Below are positions 9,497 through 17,688 of a stretch of DNA of 64,000 nt, piece after piece (positions within the stretch are counted from its first letter, which is position 1; every line of letters begins with the position of its first letter). The translations under genes were made by a program, and so were the position numbers. The notes under the pieces were generated by a model. The model was not told the origin of the DNA. It saw nothing but the letters and a program-made list of their open reading frames with translations, and did no database searches. The DNA is taken from assembly GCA_964345075.1 (NCBI GenBank), contig CAYFPS010000010.1, positions 1 to 64,000 of the forward strand, given 5' to 3'. This DNA is from CAYFPS01 sp964345075. Lineage in GTDB: Bacteria; CAIWAD01.

Positions 9497-10659
9497 CAGC
9501 GCTTGTTGGCCCTGGCAATTTCCAGACAGACTTCAGCGACTCGGTCCGCCTGGTCAAGGGTCATGGCGCTGAAGAAGGGCAGACTGATTTCCCGCGAATA
9601 CTCGCCTTCGGCGACCGGGTATTCTCCACCCTTGTAGCCGAATGTCTTGCGGTACCAGGGGTGCAGGTGAACGGGAATGAAGTGCACACTGGCGCCGACT
9701 TCCCGCGCGGCCATTTCTTCAATGAAGTGGGCACGGTCAATCTTGAGCGCGTCCAGCCCGAGCCGAAGCATGAAGAGGTGCCAGGCGTGAGCATTGCCTT
9801 CCTGTGCATCGCAGGGCAGTTCGAAGAGATCCGGCTCTGCCGAAAGGGCAGTAAAGAGCCGCTCCTTCAGGGCAAGCCTCTTCACGCGCATTTCCTCAAT
9901 CCTGTCCAGCTGTACCAGGCCAAGCGCGGCCTGAATGTCGGTCATGTTGTACTTGTAGCCGGTTTCGACAATCTCGTAGAACCAGCTACCGCCCTTGTCA
10001 TAGCGCTTCCAGGCATCCTTGCTCATGCCGTGCAGGCTGATGATGCGGGCACGGGCCGCCAGCTCCTCGTCCTTGGTCGTGAGCATTCCGCCTTCACCCG
10101 TGGCCAGATTCTTGGTGGCATAAAAGCTGAAGGCCGTGGCATCGCCGATGCTGCCGATCTTGCGACCCTTGTAGACGGTTTCCGTGGCATGGGCGGCATC
10201 TTCCACGACCTTGAGGCCATGCCTGGCCGCGATGGCCATGATCGTGTCCATCTCCGCTGGCAGCCCGGCAATGTGCACGGGGACAATCGCCTTCGTTCTG
10301 GGCGTGATGGCCGCTTCGATTTTGGCGGGATCAATGCAAAGTGTATCACGGTCCACATCCACAAAGACCGGACGGGCCTTGTGATACACGATGGTTTCGG
10401 AAGAGGCCACAAAGGTGTAGGGAGTGGTGATGACCTCATCACCCTCCTTTATGCCAAGTGCGCTAAGGGCCATGTGCAGGGCCGCCGTGCAGGAGTTCAG
10501 GGCCACGGCCTGGCCCGCCGCAGCGTACTCGGAAAAGAGCTGTTCAAAGCGCCTGGTTTTGGGACCGGTGGTCAGCCAGCCGCTCCTTAAGGTATCCGTG
10601 ACTTCCGCAATTTCACGCTCGGTAATGTCGGGAAGACAGAAGGGGATGCGTTCGCTCAT
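9496..10659 (-). CDS. pglE: PLP-dependent sugar aminotransferase, DegT/DnrJ/EryC1 family (PglE-like)
   Basis: A 387-residue aspartate-aminotransferase-fold enzyme. The PLP region is clear: AVALNSCTAALHMAL near residue 55, VVEDAAHA near 160, and the Schiff-base lysine in FYATKNLATGEGG at about 180. N-terminal IPFCLPDITEREIAEV and GWLTTGPKTRRFEQ fit UDP-4-keto-6-deoxy sugar C4 aminotransferases. With PglF it would give UDP-4-amino-4,6-dideoxy-GlcNAc. The matching PglD acetyltransferase is not adjacent; the only LbH acetyltransferase in the window is WbpD-like at 31.8 kb. It is followed at once by the PglC-like gene, and a terminator-like hairpin separates it from the upstream dehydrogenase. Confidence 0.88.
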   Translation of the reverse strand: MSERIPFCLPDITEREIAEVTDTLRSGWLTTGPKTRRFEQLFSEYAAAGQAVALNSCTAALHMALSALGIKEGDEVITTPYTFVASSETIVYHKARPVFVDVDRDTLCIDPAKIEAAITPRTKAIVPVHIAGLPAEMDTIMAIAARHGLKVVEDAAHATETVYKGRKIGSIGDATAFSFYATKNLATGEGGMLTTKDEELAARARIISLHGMSKDAWKRYDKGGSWFYEIVETGYKYNMTDIQAALGLVQLDRIEEMRVKRLALKERLFTALSAEPDLFELPCDAQEGNAHAWHLFMLRLGLDALKIDRAHFIEEMAAREVGASVHFIPVHLHPWYRKTFGYKGGEYPVAEGEYSREISLPFFSAMTLDQADRVAEVCLEIARANKR

Positions 10660-10674
10660 GCTTGCCTTTGTTTG

Positions 10675-10698
10675 AAAAATGCCCCGCGAAAGCGGGGC
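10675..10698 (-). terminator. Rho-independent terminator after the WbpA-like gene
   Basis: On the minus strand a 7-bp GC stem (GCCCCGC, loop TTTC, GCGGGGC) is followed by ATTTTTC. It lies between the stop of the dehydrogenase (10750) and the start of the PglE-like gene (10659), so it may end or attenuate transcription from the divergent promoter region at 12.1 kb. Confidence 0.75.
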
Positions 10699-10749
10699 AT
10701 GAAATCTACGCCTTTTGCCTGCACCCTATCGGCCAGCAGGCCAAAGAAA

Positions 10750-12057
10750 TTAAGCCTTCTTGATGCGATCCCGATGAGCAGTCACATGCTTGCAGGCATT
10801 GCGCGTGTCCACCACCAGCTTGCTGTTCTCCACCACAAAGTTGTAATCCACATCATCGTGATCGGTGGAAATCAGCACAGCGTCGTAAGTGGCAAGCTGC
10901 TCGGCCGTCAAGGGAACACTGTCCATCACGATTTCCGGATGATGCTCGTCCTGATAATGCGGCACATAGGGATCGTGATACTCGACAATGGCACCGCGAT
11001 TGACCAGCTGCTCAACCAGTTTGATCGAGGGGCTCTCGCGCATATCGTCGATGTTCTTCTTGTAAGCCATGCCCAAAAGCAAAATGCGCGAGCCCTTGAG
11101 CGCCTTTTCGTGGCGGTTCAGCTCATGCATCACGCGGTTGGTCACAAAGCGCGGCATGCTGGTGTTGATCTCGCCGGCCAGTTCGATAAAGCGCGTAGAG
11201 AGCTCGTATTCGCGGGCCTTCCAGGTCAGGTAGAAGGGATCAATCGGGATGCAGTGACCACCCAGCCCCGGCCCGGGATAGAAGGCCTGGAAGCCGAAGG
11301 GCTTGGTCTTGGCGGCATCGATTACTTCCCAGACATCTATGCCCATGCGACTGAAGACAATCTTCAGTTCGTTGATCATGGCAATGTTGACGGCACGGTA
11401 AATGTTCTCGAGCAGCTTGGTTGCCTCGGCAGCGCGCGTGCTGGAAACAGGCACGGTCTGCACGATTACATGGTCGTAGACAGCCTTGGCGATTTCGGAT
11501 GCTTCCGGCGTCAGGCCACCAACCACCTTCGGGATGGTCTTCGTGTTGAAGTTCGGGTTGTTGGGATCCTCGCGCTCCGGCGAGAAGGCCAGCCAGAAGT
11601 CCTTCTCCGCATTCAGGCCGCTGGCTTCTTCAAGGATGGGGCGCATCACTTCATCCACCGTGCCTGGATAGGTGGTGGATTCCAGTACGATCAGCTGTCC
11701 TTTGCGCAGGCGCTTGGCGACTTCCCGCGTAGCGGCAAGGACAGGACCAAGATCCGGCTCGCGGTACTTGTTGAGTGGTGTGGGCACGGCAATCAGAATC
11801 GCGTCCGGCTCTCCCAGGCGATTAAAATCCGTGGTGGCGTCAAGTAGTCCGGTGGCGGTTGCCTCAGCAATGCGGGCCTGCGGAATGTGCTTGATATAGC
11901 TTTGCCCGGCCTTGAGCTTTTCGCACTTGGAGGCATCAAGTTCAAAGCCAATGGTTTTGATGCCGTTCTCGATGAATTCAAGGGCCAGCGGAAGGCCTAC
12001 ATAGCCGAGTCCGACAACACCGACGGTGAAGTCTTTGTTCTTTATGCGGTCGAGCAT
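10750..12057 (-). CDS. wbpA: UDP-N-acetyl-D-glucosamine 6-dehydrogenase (WbpA/TviB-like)
   Basis: A 435-residue UDP-sugar dehydrogenase. N-terminal NAD site VGVVGLGYVGLPLALEF; central ESTTYPGTVDE; catalytic cysteine in GPGLGGHCIPIDPFYL (about residue 265); C-terminal Rossmann half with LLLGMAYKKNIDDMRESPS. Sequence type is closest to UDP-GlcNAc rather than UDP-glucose dehydrogenases (inferred). It oxidises C6 to make UDP-GlcNAcA, the first step of the diacetamido-uronic acid pathway whose later enzymes (WbpB, WbpE, WbpD, WecB-like) lie at 29.5-36.9 kb. It reads away from the export operon, sharing the divergent control region 12058-12245. Confidence 0.9.
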   Translation of the reverse strand: MLDRIKNKDFTVGVVGLGYVGLPLALEFIENGIKTIGFELDASKCEKLKAGQSYIKHIPQARIAEATATGLLDATTDFNRLGEPDAILIAVPTPLNKYREPDLGPVLAATREVAKRLRKGQLIVLESTTYPGTVDEVMRPILEEASGLNAEKDFWLAFSPEREDPNNPNFNTKTIPKVVGGLTPEASEIAKAVYDHVIVQTVPVSSTRAAEATKLLENIYRAVNIAMINELKIVFSRMGIDVWEVIDAAKTKPFGFQAFYPGPGLGGHCIPIDPFYLTWKAREYELSTRFIELAGEINTSMPRFVTNRVMHELNRHEKALKGSRILLLGMAYKKNIDDMRESPSIKLVEQLVNRGAIVEYHDPYVPHYQDEHHPEIVMDSVPLTAEQLATYDAVLISTDHDDVDYNFVVENSKLVVDTRNACKHVTAHRDRIKKA

Positions 12058-12245
12058 TGATCATACTCCAGTTTATTGCGCTCAAGGCCACAAATATATG
12101 TAGCAGGCAGCACACAAGCTAAATCTCCGGCCAGATCAATGCGATAAAAGACTGCTTGCTTATGCGGAAAGAAAGATGCGGGAATACTAATTTGCAGGAC
12201 AGCAATCAGAATTCCCGCCAGCGATATCGTAACTCGGAGATGTTG

Positions 12246-13022
12246 ATGAAGACATTGTTCTTCCAGACTCTACTCTTTTCAGTACTGCTTTTTGCAGCCT
12301 CAAGCTGCTCGCTGCGCAACAGGTCGCAAATGGATGCTGAGGTTGCCATCGCACCGACTGTTCAGGAGACGGAGTCCATTCCACAGGTGTTTACCTTGTC
12401 CGAGAATGGTGGAAACCTGGAAAATAGCTACCGGATCAATCCGGGCGACGAGCTGCATGTTTCTTTTCCCGGTTACCCTGAATTGACTTTTGACTGCCCT
12501 GTGAGGCCAGACGGCTTTATTACAAGTCCGGCTTTTGGTGACTTTGCCGCAATGGGCATCTATCCCCGCCAACTGGCTGACAGTCTCTTTGCAGCTTATT
12601 CTTCGATTTACCGCATTCAGCGGGCCACAGTCGGAGTCACGGCCTTTGGACCATCCTACTTCTATGTATTTGGCGAAGTTGCAAAGCCGGCCCGCTACGA
12701 GCTGGATAAGGCGGAAGACCTTGTCAGCGCCTTGAGCAGAGCAGGTGGATTTACGCGAGGCGCGTCCACCGGTAACCTTGTGGTTGTTCGTGTTGCGCCA
12801 AGTGGCGAATATCGCTTTTCTGTTCACAGCTTAAGCGATCTTGATCAAGGCGAAGCACTGCCAGTCTGGGTTCAGCAGAATGACATCATCATCGTGCCCT
12901 CGACAACCATTTCGGATGTTGCCCGCTTTGTTGATGACTACTTGATGACTTTCATCTCGCCGCTGGACTCCTTCCTGAGGGGCAGGTATTACTGGTACCT
13001 TGCAAAGGATATCAACAGGTAG
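12246..13022 (+). CDS. Polysaccharide export lipoprotein (Wza/Poly_export-SLBB family)
   Basis: The start chosen is ATG at 12246, preceded by GGAG six bases upstream; longer in-frame starts lack a Shine-Dalgarno sequence. The 258-residue product begins MKTLFFQTLLFSVLLFAASSC, a lipoprotein signal peptide with a weak lipobox (ASSC). A Poly_export domain follows (INPGDELHVSFPGYPELTF, then VRPDGFITSPAFGDFAAMG), and an SLBB-like ligand domain (YVFGEVAKPARYEL, ALSRAGGFTRGA). It is expected to form or gate the outer-membrane exit for the glycan. It is shorter than E. coli Wza (about 380) and lacks its C-terminal transmembrane helix. First gene of an operon running to 19.9 kb; the next gene starts 2 nt after its stop. 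Confidence 0.88.
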   Translation: MKTLFFQTLLFSVLLFAASSCSLRNRSQMDAEVAIAPTVQETESIPQVFTLSENGGNLENSYRINPGDELHVSFPGYPELTFDCPVRPDGFITSPAFGDFAAMGIYPRQLADSLFAAYSSIYRIQRATVGVTAFGPSYFYVFGEVAKPARYELDKAEDLVSALSRAGGFTRGASTGNLVVVRVAPSGEYRFSVHSLSDLDQGEALPVWVQQNDIIIVPSTTISDVARFVDDYLMTFISPLDSFLRGRYYWYLAKDINR

Positions 13023-13024
13023 CC

Positions 13025-14380
13025 ATGTACCAGCAGCATTTCAGCTTGAAGGAAGAGCCTTTTTCGATCACCAGTGATCCAAAGTTTCTCTGGCTGAGCC
13101 ATCAGCACGAGGAGGCTTTTGCTCACCTCCATTTTGCTGTGACACAGCGCAAGGGCTTCGCTGCCCTGACTGGTGATATCGGAACTGGCAAGACAACGCT
13201 GATAAACAGCTTGCTGGATCGACTCGGGAATGGCGTTCGAACTGCAGTAGTGTACAATGCATCGCTCAATACCGACGAACTCTTCCAGTACATCTTCCGC
13301 GATTTCGGAATTTCCGGCAAGCCCGCTAACCGCTCTGAGGCGGTCATTCGATTGAACGACTGGCTGCTGGAACAGGCGGACAAGGATGTAAACGCGGTTA
13401 TTGTTGTCGACGAGGCACAAAACCTGTCAATCGAAACGCTGGAAGATTTGCGTCTGCTTTCCAATCTGGAAACATCACGACGCAAGCTCCTTCAGATTGT
13501 CCTTGTCGGACAGCCACAGCTGAATGACAAGCTTGCGGCGCCAGAACTGGAGCAGCTGCAACAGCGAATTGCCATGCGCTATCACCTAAAGGCTTTTAAT
13601 GAATCCGATACGCGCCAATATGTTGCTCACAGATTTCAATTGGCTGGCGGCAATGCTTCTACAGTTTTTGCTCAGGACTACTTCCCCATTCTCTATCAGG
13701 CTTCCGGCGGAGTTCCCAGGGTCATCAATCAGATCTGTGATACAGCCCTGCTCAGGGCTTACTCGAACGGACTGAACAAACTGGGCGGGAAATTTCTTCA
13801 GGAAGTCCTGAATGAAGATTTTCCATTTCGCACTAAGGGCGGCAAAGGTAAACGCCCACGGGCTGAGGCGGGCACGGCAAATGCAGGGCAAGAGACAGCG
13901 CCAAAACGCAAGGTTATGACTGCGGCCTTTCTTTTCCTGCTTCTCATCGTTATTCCGGCAGCCTGGTGGACAGGGAAAAGCAGCTCAACTCCAGCTGTGG
14001 AGCAGCCAGTTATCGCCGCTGTTGATAGCAGTTCCATTGCCAAACAGGCTGCGATGCTTAAAGAACTGGAATTGCAGCAATCGGCCATGGACAGCCTGCA
14101 GTTTGCGCTGGAGGCAAAGATTCGAGAAACTGAAGCAATTCAGTTGGCCAGCCAGGCACCTACCCCGCGGCAAAACCAACCAGCGCTTGTTCAAAATCCG
14201 TCAGAACTGGCAAAGGTGCGCATTCGCAAAGACGATACGCTCATGAAGATCGTAGAAGACCATTACGGCAGCGCCGATTGGCGCTGGATCGAACTGGTTT
14301 TGAAGGAGAACTCACACATCGACAATCCCAATCGTATTCGGGTAGGCGATGTGCTTGTTCTCCCGGCCAATCAGGAATAG
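13025..14380 (+). CDS. ExeA/GspA-like AAA ATPase with membrane anchor and LysM domain
   Basis: A 451-residue protein. It opens with FSLKEEPFSITSDPKFLWLS, the start typical of ExeA and of XrtA-associated ATPases in exopolysaccharide loci. Walker A is GDIGTGKT (50-57), Walker B VIVVDEAQNL, then GQPQLNDKL and QRIAMRYHL. After a basic linker a single membrane helix (about 297-316) is followed by a Gln-rich coiled stretch and a C-terminal LysM-like domain (about 397-449: VRIRKDDTLMKIVEDHYG, RIRVGDVLVLP). The ATPase would face the cytoplasm and LysM the periplasm, perhaps holding peptidoglycan while export machinery is assembled (inferred). The LysM fusion is less usual. It carries at 13737 the last GTGATAC motif before the motif-free block. 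Confidence 0.85.
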   Translation: MYQQHFSLKEEPFSITSDPKFLWLSHQHEEAFAHLHFAVTQRKGFAALTGDIGTGKTTLINSLLDRLGNGVRTAVVYNASLNTDELFQYIFRDFGISGKPANRSEAVIRLNDWLLEQADKDVNAVIVVDEAQNLSIETLEDLRLLSNLETSRRKLLQIVLVGQPQLNDKLAAPELEQLQQRIAMRYHLKAFNESDTRQYVAHRFQLAGGNASTVFAQDYFPILYQASGGVPRVINQICDTALLRAYSNGLNKLGGKFLQEVLNEDFPFRTKGGKGKRPRAEAGTANAGQETAPKRKVMTAAFLFLLLIVIPAAWWTGKSSSTPAVEQPVIAAVDSSSIAKQAAMLKELELQQSAMDSLQFALEAKIRETEAIQLASQAPTPRQNQPALVQNPSELAKVRIRKDDTLMKIVEDHYGSADWRWIELVLKENSHIDNPNRIRVGDVLVLPANQE

Positions 14381-14388
14381 GAGTCATT

Positions 14389-15078
14389 GTGTCCGTATAC
14401 CGTGACTTGCTTAAGCAGGTAGACCAGAAGGATCCTGTTTCATCTCCGCCGTTAAACGCGGGTCTGGAAATGGATCCGATGCAGCAGGATCTGGAAAGCC
14501 TGTGTTCGCAGTTGGAGCATATGGCGACCAAAGTCCGCATCGTCTGCTTTACGGGGATTGATGCAGGCATTGGAACGAGTTCCATTACAGCTTCAGTTGC
14601 CCAACTGCTTGACGCACTACATCCAGGTCGCGTGCTCCTGATTGATGCCAATTCGCGAACGCGCAACTCGAATGCATTGTCAGCATCGGTTCCCGGGGAC
14701 AGCTTTCATCGTCATTGTCTGGGCGAGTTGAACGACATCCCTCGTGCCGGGGGAGTTGCCATCCTTTCCACACGCGATACGTCCAAATCCATGAGCAGCC
14801 TTCCTGCAGGGACACTTCAGAAGACCATCCAGAATCTCCGTGAGCACTTCAACTGGATTCTGGTAGATGCTCCGCAGTTTAACGCACCGGAAAGCCTCTA
14901 CTGGATGACCGCCGGTGATGGCACTATTCTGGTAATGGAAAGCAATCGTACACGCCGCCAGCATGCCCAGATTGCCGTCGAGCAATTGAAGAATCTCAAT
15001 GTCAACATTTTGGGCGCTGTCCTTAATCGAAGAAAAATGGTGATCCCGACATGGATCTATGAAAGGCTGTTCAAGTGA
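14389..15078 (+). CDS. CpsD/BY-kinase-like P-loop protein with degenerate Walker A
   Basis: The start chosen is GTG at 14389 with AGGAG five bases upstream; a longer frame would run into the previous gene. The 229-residue product has the layout of cytoplasmic BY-kinase (CpsD/CapB) or MinD-type ATPases: a loop GIDAGIGTSS (56-65), RVLLIDANSR (81-90) and WILVDAPQFN. The Walker A lysine is replaced by Thr63 and the usual LIDxD Asp by Asn, and there is no tyrosine-rich tail. It is therefore probably not an active kinase, although the position between the ExeA-like ATPase and the Wzz-like gene is exactly that of a chain-length regulator kinase. A regulatory pseudo-ATPase is the likeliest reading. 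Confidence 0.75.
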   Translation: MSVYRDLLKQVDQKDPVSSPPLNAGLEMDPMQQDLESLCSQLEHMATKVRIVCFTGIDAGIGTSSITASVAQLLDALHPGRVLLIDANSRTRNSNALSASVPGDSFHRHCLGELNDIPRAGGVAILSTRDTSKSMSSLPAGTLQKTIQNLREHFNWILVDAPQFNAPESLYWMTAGDGTILVMESNRTRRQHAQIAVEQLKNLNVNILGAVLNRRKMVIPTWIYERLFK

Positions 15079-16436
15079 TCATGTCCGAACAGCATTCACA
15101 ATGGGGGACCCGTCCCACTCTGCGCGATGTGTTGTATACACTCTTTCGCTACAGAACAGCCTCTCTGGCGAGCATGATTGTCATCCTGCTTCTGGGCGCT
15201 GGTCTTACCTGGCAGGCCGAGCGGGTGTACGAGATTAAAGGGCAGATCTACATCGAAACGGCCTCCAACCGTTTGAAGCTGACGCAAAGTGAGCAACAAA
15301 CCAGGATCAGTCTTGAAGAACTTGTCGCCACGGAAGTAGAAATCATCAAATCGCTGCCTGTTATCGAGTCGACTATTGCAGCAATGGCACCTGAAAAGCT
15401 GCCTGAGGCACTCAGCGTAGGAGCGATCCTCGCAGCTCTGCAGGTGACGCCGGTAAGGAACACAAGCTTGATTGAAATCACCTTTGAAACGATTCATCCT
15501 GCCTTCGGCCGAGATTTTGTGAATCAGCTTTCGGCGACCTATATCGATCACAGACGATCTCAGAATATGACCAGTGCGGAAGAGGATCGATACCAGGCCA
15601 GTTTGAATGAGATCAATGGCAGGATTCAGCGCGCTGAAGAAGAGCTCCGGGCATTCAGTCGTGAGCACTCCCTGCGCAATGTGGCCAAGCAGCAGCAGTT
15701 GGACCTGGATCGATTGAGCAAATATCAGGACGAGCTCTATCAAATGGAGCGGGCGCTCCAGGACTATCAGTCAAGCGCAGTTCAGTTGGACTCGGTTCTT
15801 GCCGACTTTTCGCCGGCAGCAATTCCGACTATCTATGTGACGGAAGACCGCAGACTCGCCAAATGGATTGACGAATTCCAGTCCGCCGAACAACAGCGGA
15901 TGAGTCTGGCGACCAGAATGTCCAAATCTGCTCCTGAGTTTCAGCGGGTAACCGAGCAGCTGGAAGACATCAGCTCGGCTATCCTGAATCAGGTTAATGC
16001 CCGTCGGGTCGAACTTGACCTGAAAATTGCCGCGCAGAAAGGCGAGATTTCTGCCATGCGCGCCCGAATCGATCAGCTGGATGACCGGACTCTCGAGCTC
16101 TCCCTGGCTTCGTCGCGACATGACGATTTGAATCAGCAGCTGAATGATTTGCGCAATGTTCGCACAACGCTGCAGGAGAGGCTTGAGGAAACGCGCATTC
16201 AGTCTCTTGAGGCTGGCCGCATTCGTGTCGAGCAGATGGGTGCGGCCAGATTGCCTGAAGACCCGATCAAGCCAAGCATTCCGTTCAACATTGCTGCGAC
16301 ACTGCTACTGGCGATCGGCGTAGCCTTCAGTCTGCCCTTCTATCTACAGTTCGCCAACAGTACGGTCTTTACCGATTATGATGTTACACGGACAACTGGT
16401 TTGCGCGTGCTGTGCAGTGTTCGCGAAGTCAAATGA
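15075..16436 (+). CDS. Polysaccharide chain-length determinant (Wzz/GumC-like)
   Basis: A 453-residue inner-membrane polysaccharide co-polymerase. A first membrane helix (about residues 28-48, MIVILLLGAGLTW) precedes a Wzz domain, then long coiled-coil segments (about 165-370, rich in Glu, Gln and Arg) and a second helix near the C-terminus (FNIAATLLLAIGVAFSLPFYLQF). Just before it sits the Pro-rich LPEDPIKPSIPF motif typical of Wzz proteins. GTG at 15075 overlaps the previous stop; ATG at 15081 is the other possible start. There is no fused kinase domain, so the separate CpsD-like protein upstream may be its partner. It would set glycan length together with the O-antigen polymerase downstream. 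Confidence 0.88.
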   Translation: MIMSEQHSQWGTRPTLRDVLYTLFRYRTASLASMIVILLLGAGLTWQAERVYEIKGQIYIETASNRLKLTQSEQQTRISLEELVATEVEIIKSLPVIESTIAAMAPEKLPEALSVGAILAALQVTPVRNTSLIEITFETIHPAFGRDFVNQLSATYIDHRRSQNMTSAEEDRYQASLNEINGRIQRAEEELRAFSREHSLRNVAKQQQLDLDRLSKYQDELYQMERALQDYQSSAVQLDSVLADFSPAAIPTIYVTEDRRLAKWIDEFQSAEQQRMSLATRMSKSAPEFQRVTEQLEDISSAILNQVNARRVELDLKIAAQKGEISAMRARIDQLDDRTLELSLASSRHDDLNQQLNDLRNVRTTLQERLEETRIQSLEAGRIRVEQMGAARLPEDPIKPSIPFNIAATLLLAIGVAFSLPFYLQFANSTVFTDYDVTRTTGLRVLCSVREVK

Positions 16437-16452
16437 GGGATAAGACCGGACG

Positions 16453-17688
16453 ATGGTAGAGGACTCGCGCCTTTCCCTGTTTGACAAGGCCATGTTTGTC
16501 TACACGATCGCACTGATTGGCATGACAGGCATGAGCCGCGCCTATATCGTCCCGAATGTGCTTCTTGTCTTTGCGCTTGCAAGCTACCTGCTTTACTGGT
16601 TCGAGCGGCGAAGCTTTCCCACACCAAACATCGTAACTATCCTATTCGGAGTAGTGCTGATCGGAAGCTCGATACCTGTTTTCCTGGGGAAAGCAGTGAA
16701 CATGGATCTTGCTATCCAGCATGTTGTCCGCTCGGCGCAGATTCTGGTTTTCATTTATCTCTTTGACGCCTGGATCAGGGATAGATCCAGACTCAAACTC
16801 TTCGTCATTGCAGGGGCCGCCGGCTTCCTCTTCGCTTATGTTTATGGGCACCTGATTTTGCACAACCAGGAAGCAGGCAGAGCGACAGCCCTGTATGACA
16901 ATCCCAATGGGGCAGCCTTTTGGGCTTATTACACAATCCTGATTATCAGTCAGCTAGTGCTTTCCTATTGGCATCGTATCCATGAACTAAGCTGGCCCCT
17001 CAGAGTGCTGTTGATGCTGGCAGCCTTGACAGGCAGCCATTTGATCTGGGCCTCACAGTCGCGCAAAACACTGCTGGCTCTGGCGCTGCTGGGTAGTGCC
17101 ATGTTGGTGTGGACCCTGCTGCGTTCCCGTTTCAAACTTGTTTTTGCCGGTTTGCTACTTGTTGCGGGCATTGCTGGGGCGGGCTATCTGGCGCGAACAC
17201 TGGACGCAGACGAGCTGACACGCCTGACCAGACCGGTGCTTAAGGGCAAGGAAAGCCGGGAACTTAGTTTTAACAAGCGTGAGGAATTCTACGAAACCGG
17301 ATGGCGGATTATCACAAAAGAGCCCATGATCGGTCATGGTGGCGGTGCATTCCTTGAAATGGGCAGGCAGTATTCCCCGCAAATTGACCGCCCTATTGAT
17401 ACACACAGCGTCTTTCTGGATGTGTTTATTGAAAGTGGAATTACCGGCATCGCTGGATACCTGCTACTTCTGCTCCTTCTAGCGCGCATGCCCTTCCTTC
17501 ATGCTTCAAACAGCCTGATAGCAGTCGCCACTCTGGCATCACTTGCCGGGATGCTGGTGATTCAAGCAGGGGCATCGGTCTTTCTGGACAAGTATATTTG
17601 GCTTGTTTATCTCTGCATGGGCAAAGGTGCAGTCCTGTGGCCAACACAAGCTGAGATCGCAGAATTCTCCCCCTTACGAGGTACATGA
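16453..17688 (+). CDS. O-antigen ligase/polymerase family protein (WaaL/Wzy-like)
   Basis: A 411-residue integral membrane protein with about 10-11 hydrophobic segments. The Wzy_C/O-antigen ligase signature is present: a loop RATALYDNPNGAAFWAY (about 143) and the large periplasmic loop ending IGHGGGAFLEMG, then DTHSVFLDVFIESGITGI before the last helices. The family either polymerises repeat units (Wzy) or attaches glycan to an acceptor (WaaL); the sequence alone does not decide. The place behind Wza-, Wzz- and CpsD-like genes favours a polymerase. ATG at 16453 follows GAGGG; the next gene overlaps its stop (ATGA). Confidence 0.85.
   Translation: MVEDSRLSLFDKAMFVYTIALIGMTGMSRAYIVPNVLLVFALASYLLYWFERRSFPTPNIVTILFGVVLIGSSIPVFLGKAVNMDLAIQHVVRSAQILVFIYLFDAWIRDRSRLKLFVIAGAAGFLFAYVYGHLILHNQEAGRATALYDNPNGAAFWAYYTILIISQLVLSYWHRIHELSWPLRVLLMLAALTGSHLIWASQSRKTLLALALLGSAMLVWTLLRSRFKLVFAGLLLVAGIAGAGYLARTLDADELTRLTRPVLKGKESRELSFNKREEFYETGWRIITKEPMIGHGGGAFLEMGRQYSPQIDRPIDTHSVFLDVFIESGITGIAGYLLLLLLLARMPFLHASNSLIAVATLASLAGMLVIQAGASVFLDKYIWLVYLCMGKGAVLWPTQAEIAEFSPLRGT

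Noticed and set aside
12058..12245. Specific sigma-70 promoter pair in the divergent region
   Set aside because: Candidate boxes such as TTGCGC and TATATG have wrong spacing; no pair was convincing enough to annotate.
14278..14388. Upstream extension of the CpsD-like gene
   Set aside because: It overlaps the LysM end of the previous gene, whereas GTG at 14389 has AGGAG at correct spacing.
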